A DNA stretch of 61,712 bases. Origin: an uncultured Lachnospiraceae bacterium (GTDB taxonomy: Bacteria; Bacillota; Clostridia; Lachnospirales; Lachnospiraceae). The stretch is from NCBI GenBank assembly GCA_949893755.1, contig CATLCV010000007.1, positions 1 to 61,712 on the forward strand, given 5' to 3'. Shown one piece after another: positions 59,638-61,712 of this stretch. The notes below the pieces were generated by a model. That model worked only from the letters and a program-made list of their open reading frames with translations, did not search any database and was not told the DNA's origin. The stretch's first letter is position 1. Each line of letters begins with the position of its first letter. Made by a program: the position numbers and the translations under genes.

Positions 59638-59893
59638 ATTCCACATTCAGTTCCCGCAGACGAGCGGCCAGTTCCACGCCGTTTTCCCGTGCCAGCACAA
59701 TATCCAGCAGAAGCAGCCGGAGGGCCGAAGGCTGTTTCTGCAGAGACGTAAGCAGCGGTTTCGGCGCGGAAAAGCTGGTGATGGAAAAGTCAATATCCCG
59801 CCGGAAACGGCGGGCCTCCAGAATGCGACAGAGCATGGTCTCATTTTCCTGAGCTGTCAATGGTTCGTCCTCGCATATCGCAATACGGTACAT
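59638..59893 (-). pseudogene. Receiver-domain relic of a response regulator
   Basis: Starting at 59893: MYRIAICEDEPLTAQENETM, then RLLLLDIVLARENGVELAAR with the phosphoacceptor Asp. The sequence changes after RLRELNVE, where it meets the broken end of the DUF3800 gene. The second half of the receiver and the output domain are absent. The opening is like LytTR-type regulators. The upstream in-frame extension has no start site. Confidence 0.72.
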
Positions 59894-59989
59894 GGGGCAG
59901 TTCCCTCGCTGTGTTAGTGTCTTAATCATTGATTTTTTCTGAATTATGCTGTCCCCCCCAGAATGCCTGCCTTTTGACAACTTCCTTTT

Positions 59990-60250
59990 TTAATCTTCAT
60001 AGTGCCCTTTGCAGGATAATATTTCAAGTATGCCGTTATTGATACGATAGATCAGTCTGTTGCTATCGTCAATGCGTCTACTCCAATATCCTGATAAGTT
60101 CCCTCTTAATGACTCCGGCTTTCCTATTCCGTCAAAATACCCTCGCTCAATATCTCTCAAGAGTGCATTTATCCGTCTTAAGGTCTTTTTATCCTGCGTC
60201 TGCCAGTAAAGGTACTCTTCCCATGCTTCATCAAACCATATCTTTTTCAT
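59990..60250 (-). CDS. yoeB: YoeB/Txe-family toxin
   Basis: An 86-residue ribosome-dependent mRNA interferase of the YoeB/Txe family. It shows IWFDEAWEEYLYWQTQDKKT, then IGKPESLRGNLSGYWSRRID, LIYRI and the closing LSCKGHYED, with Glu, Arg and His at the positions used in catalysis. It starts three bases after the antitoxin stop, so both are translated from one message. The toxin cuts mRNA at the ribosome when free of the antitoxin. Confidence 0.95.
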   Translation of the reverse strand: MKKIWFDEAWEEYLYWQTQDKKTLRRINALLRDIERGYFDGIGKPESLRGNLSGYWSRRIDDSNRLIYRINNGILEILSCKGHYED

Positions 60251-60253
60251 TCG

Positions 60254-60496
60254 TCATTCCTCGATTAGTTCATGCTCTGTTCCCTCGCCAGCGTTAAGAG
60301 CAGTAATGCCACGTTCCAGCTTTGCTAAATAGTCAGCATTTCTCTTTGCTTTCTGTAAGGCGTTATATTCCGCTTCATTTATCATATAAATATTTTCGTT
60401 TCGCGGTCTTGAGATAACAACGGTTTCACCCATACTTATTTTATTACACCATTCCCTGAAGTGATCTCTAACATCCACCGATTTTACTGCTAACAT
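60254..60496 (-). CDS. yefM: YefM/Phd-family antitoxin
   Basis: An 80-residue antitoxin. The N-terminal Phd/YefM fold (residues 1-45) reads VKSVDVRDHFREWCNKISMG then ETVVISRPRNENIYMINEAE; the tail with LAKLERGITALNAGEGTEHE is the disordered toxin-binding part. It neutralises the YoeB-type toxin encoded next and represses the operon with it. AAAGGGGGCATAGACC precedes the start. Confidence 0.94.
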   Translation of the reverse strand: MLAVKSVDVRDHFREWCNKISMGETVVISRPRNENIYMINEAEYNALQKAKRNADYLAKLERGITALNAGEGTEHELIEE

Positions 60497-60515
60497 GGTC
60501 TATGCCCCCTTTTTT

Positions 60516-60579
60516 AACGTACGTTTTAATGTATTTAATTCTGTACTTTTATTATATTCGGAGTATGCCCAAGTGTCAA
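60516..60579 (-). promoter_or_regulatory. YefM/YoeB promoter and operator
   Basis: On the minus strand TTGACA (60574-60579), 17 bases, TATAAT (60551-60556): a consensus promoter. AACGTACGTT (60516-60525) is a perfect palindrome near the leader, a likely operator for the antitoxin. Confidence 0.82.
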
Positions 60580-60650
60580 TGTAAATAAAAAGGAAAGAAG
60601 CGGCGCAAAAGCTGGATAAAACAGAATAAAGGAGCGTGACTGGCTCTTTT

Positions 60651-61283
60651 TCATGTAAACAGCAAGCTCTGCTGTTCATATTCCTGTTCCCGGCAAAGCT
60701 CCGGCGGAGTTTTGTGAAGCGCATATTCCGTAAACTTATCCTCGTAAACCCAGTCCTCCGCTTCCCTCGCCTCCAGAACCAGCGGCATCCGGTCATGGAT
60801 TGGACGCACAGAAGCGTTGGCCTGTGTCGTAAGGATCATAAAACGATCCTCATCCCGGAACCTGTTATAAAAGCCCGCCATATACAGAACCGAGCTGTCT
60901 TTCCTGAAAAATGCCACTTTATTTTTATCAGGATCCCACTCATAAAAATGTGCTGCCGGAATCACGCAGCGCCTGTGCAGCACACTTTCCCGGAACATCC
61001 TCCGTTCCAGCGCCGTCTCTGCCCTGGCATTGATCAGCAGCCCCTTCTTCTGGTACTGCGGGAATCCCCATTGCATTTCTTCCAGTTCAAATACGGACGG
61101 ATCACCGGCTGCAAAATCCGACTCCGGCAAATGCCCCTGCCCGCTATGACGAGTCAGAATACCGGCAGCCTGGGAAGGATAGATAACGCCTGTACGCATT
61201 TTCTGTATCTGCAGATCTACGCCCCGTATCACACGTTCTATTTCTCTGGCTGTTTCCTCGTCTACATAAAATCTTCCGCACAT
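60651..61283 (-). CDS. SRAP-family protein (YedK/HMCES)
   Basis: A 210-residue SOS-response-associated protein that covalently protects abasic sites in single-stranded DNA. The catalytic cysteine is residue 2 (MCGRFYVDEE), to be freed after loss of the start Met. Other landmarks are INARAETALERRMF, PAAHFYEWDPDKNK (catalytic Glu) and IHDRMPLVLEAREAEDW (catalytic His). Length and motifs are complete. It stands alone; no LexA box was identified in the short upstream part. Confidence 0.95.
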   Translation of the reverse strand: MCGRFYVDEETAREIERVIRGVDLQIQKMRTGVIYPSQAAGILTRHSGQGHLPESDFAAGDPSVFELEEMQWGFPQYQKKGLLINARAETALERRMFRESVLHRRCVIPAAHFYEWDPDKNKVAFFRKDSSVLYMAGFYNRFRDEDRFMILTTQANASVRPIHDRMPLVLEAREAEDWVYEDKFTEYALHKTPPELCREQEYEQQSLLFT

Positions 61284-61670
61284 CCTTTTGCTTTCCTTTC
61301 CTTCACAGATTCAGAACTTTTTCTTTATTTCTTGAGAGTAAAAAGTTCTCTGTAAAAAAAATAACCCTTCCGTATGGATTTGTGGTATCTTTAAGTTGCT
61401 ACACTTAAGAAAGATACAAACCACCAGAAGAGTTATTCCATGTATGAGTTTACCATACTTTTCGGTGGTTTACCATACGATTATGCTAAATTTTATTGAT
61501 AAAGTCCTATGCCATTTTGAATCTTGTTTTTCCCGGATGTTTGACAGTTCCATATGATAAAAATACCTCTCAGGCCCCATAAAGCCTGTATTTTTTTGTC
61601 AAATTTTTTGTTTTATTTTATGGTAATTTATAGCAATATGTGATATAATGCTATATAGGAGGGTATCAGA
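61284..61670. other. Gap with imperfect palindrome before a transposase
   Basis: At 61360-61438 ATAACCCTTC, GGATTTGTGGTATCTTTAAG and, after a short loop, CTTAAGAAAGATACAAACC and AGAGTTAT make an imperfect palindrome, possibly two facing insertion-sequence ends. GTTTACCATAC appears twice (about 61450-61480). The segment 61600-61670 is AT-rich and ends with TATAAT near 61654 and AGGAGGGTATCAGA, the promoter and ribosome binding site of the transposase gene. No other gene is seen. Confidence 0.55.
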
Positions 61671-61712
61671 ATGAAAGTAACAACATCGAAATCTAAAAAT
61701 GCAGAATCATTT
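61671..61712 (+). CDS. IS1634/IS4-type transposase start (partial)
   Basis: The first 14 residues MKVTTSKSKNAESF are visible before the right edge. They look like the opening of IS1634-group (IS4 superfamily) transposases of Clostridia, as far as I recall; TATAGGAGGGTATCAGA supplies the ribosome binding site. With so few residues this stays tentative. Confidence 0.5.
   Translation, partial: MKVTTSKSKNAESF

Noticed and set aside
60500-60796. 98-residue minus-strand open frame
   Set aside because: It overlaps the SRAP gene end in another frame and the toxin-antitoxin promoter; codon pattern is that of a shadow.

Overview
The window looks like chromosome of a gut-type Clostridia, most likely a Lachnospiraceae member. 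The reasons are strong AGGAGG-type ribosome binding sites before almost every gene, moderate-to-high GC, LytTR/GHKL two-component pairs, GPH-family sugar symporters beside glycoside hydrolases, a glycoside hydrolase family 3 enzyme with permuted domains, and an IS1634-like transposase start at the right edge. This placement is inference; no rRNA, tRNA or CRISPR array was seen.

Layout. 0-8 kb: a toxin-antitoxin-like pair cut by the left edge, an OmpR-type two-component system whose two genes are separated by a 163-bp palindrome, an Rpn-like nuclease, an EamA transporter followed by a 30-bp minisatellite, and three poorly known proteins. 8.2-14.7 kb: an acid-catabolism operon (SLC13 permease, 2-hydroxyacid dehydrogenase, DHDPS-fold aldolase, tartronate semialdehyde reductase, glycerate kinase) divergent from a LysR regulator. 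15-18 kb: NUDIX hydrolase and a GHKL kinase/LytTR regulator pair. 18-33 kb: carbohydrate region with GH43, a surface O-acylation operon (MBOAT, a 57-residue membrane protein and two SGNH-like/leucine-rich-repeat fusion proteins), a GH3-membrane protein-GPH symporter operon and a GH2 enzyme. 33-41 kb: cyclophilin lipoprotein, DUF3788, an AAA ATPase/PD-(D/E)XK protein, nucleoside phosphorylase with a TetR regulator, CrcB, and a surface protein.

41-47 kb is an eroding island: a DUF4869/P-loop ATPase pair, relics of an XRE regulator and an HsdM methylase, a MarR regulator with a long perfect operator, an NmrA-like gene with its middle missing, and a LytTR regulator, GHKL kinase and membrane protein each joined at apparent deletion points. 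47-54.4 kb: Bro-N protein, aldo/keto reductase, then the most intriguing intact cluster: two tandem SAM-hydrolase-family (DUF62) paralogs, a GPH transporter and a GNAT acetyltransferase, divergent from a GntR/UTRA regulator with clear promoters and repeated CTTGTT/AACAAG operators. 54.8-59.1 kb: PAS/Fis regulator, AtuA-type DUF1446 protein with its small partner, and a frameshifted CocE-type hydrolase. 59.1-61.7 kb: a small structured RNA directly before a broken DUF3800 gene (matching the arrangement of the DUF3800 RNA motifs), a receiver-domain relic, a YefM/YoeB toxin-antitoxin pair, an SRAP-family DNA repair protein and the start of a transposase.

Several short imperfect-palindrome families (called A to D here) recur in the intergenic gaps. 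Some sit at the broken ends of genes, which suggests small mobile or REP-like elements that take part in the local decay.
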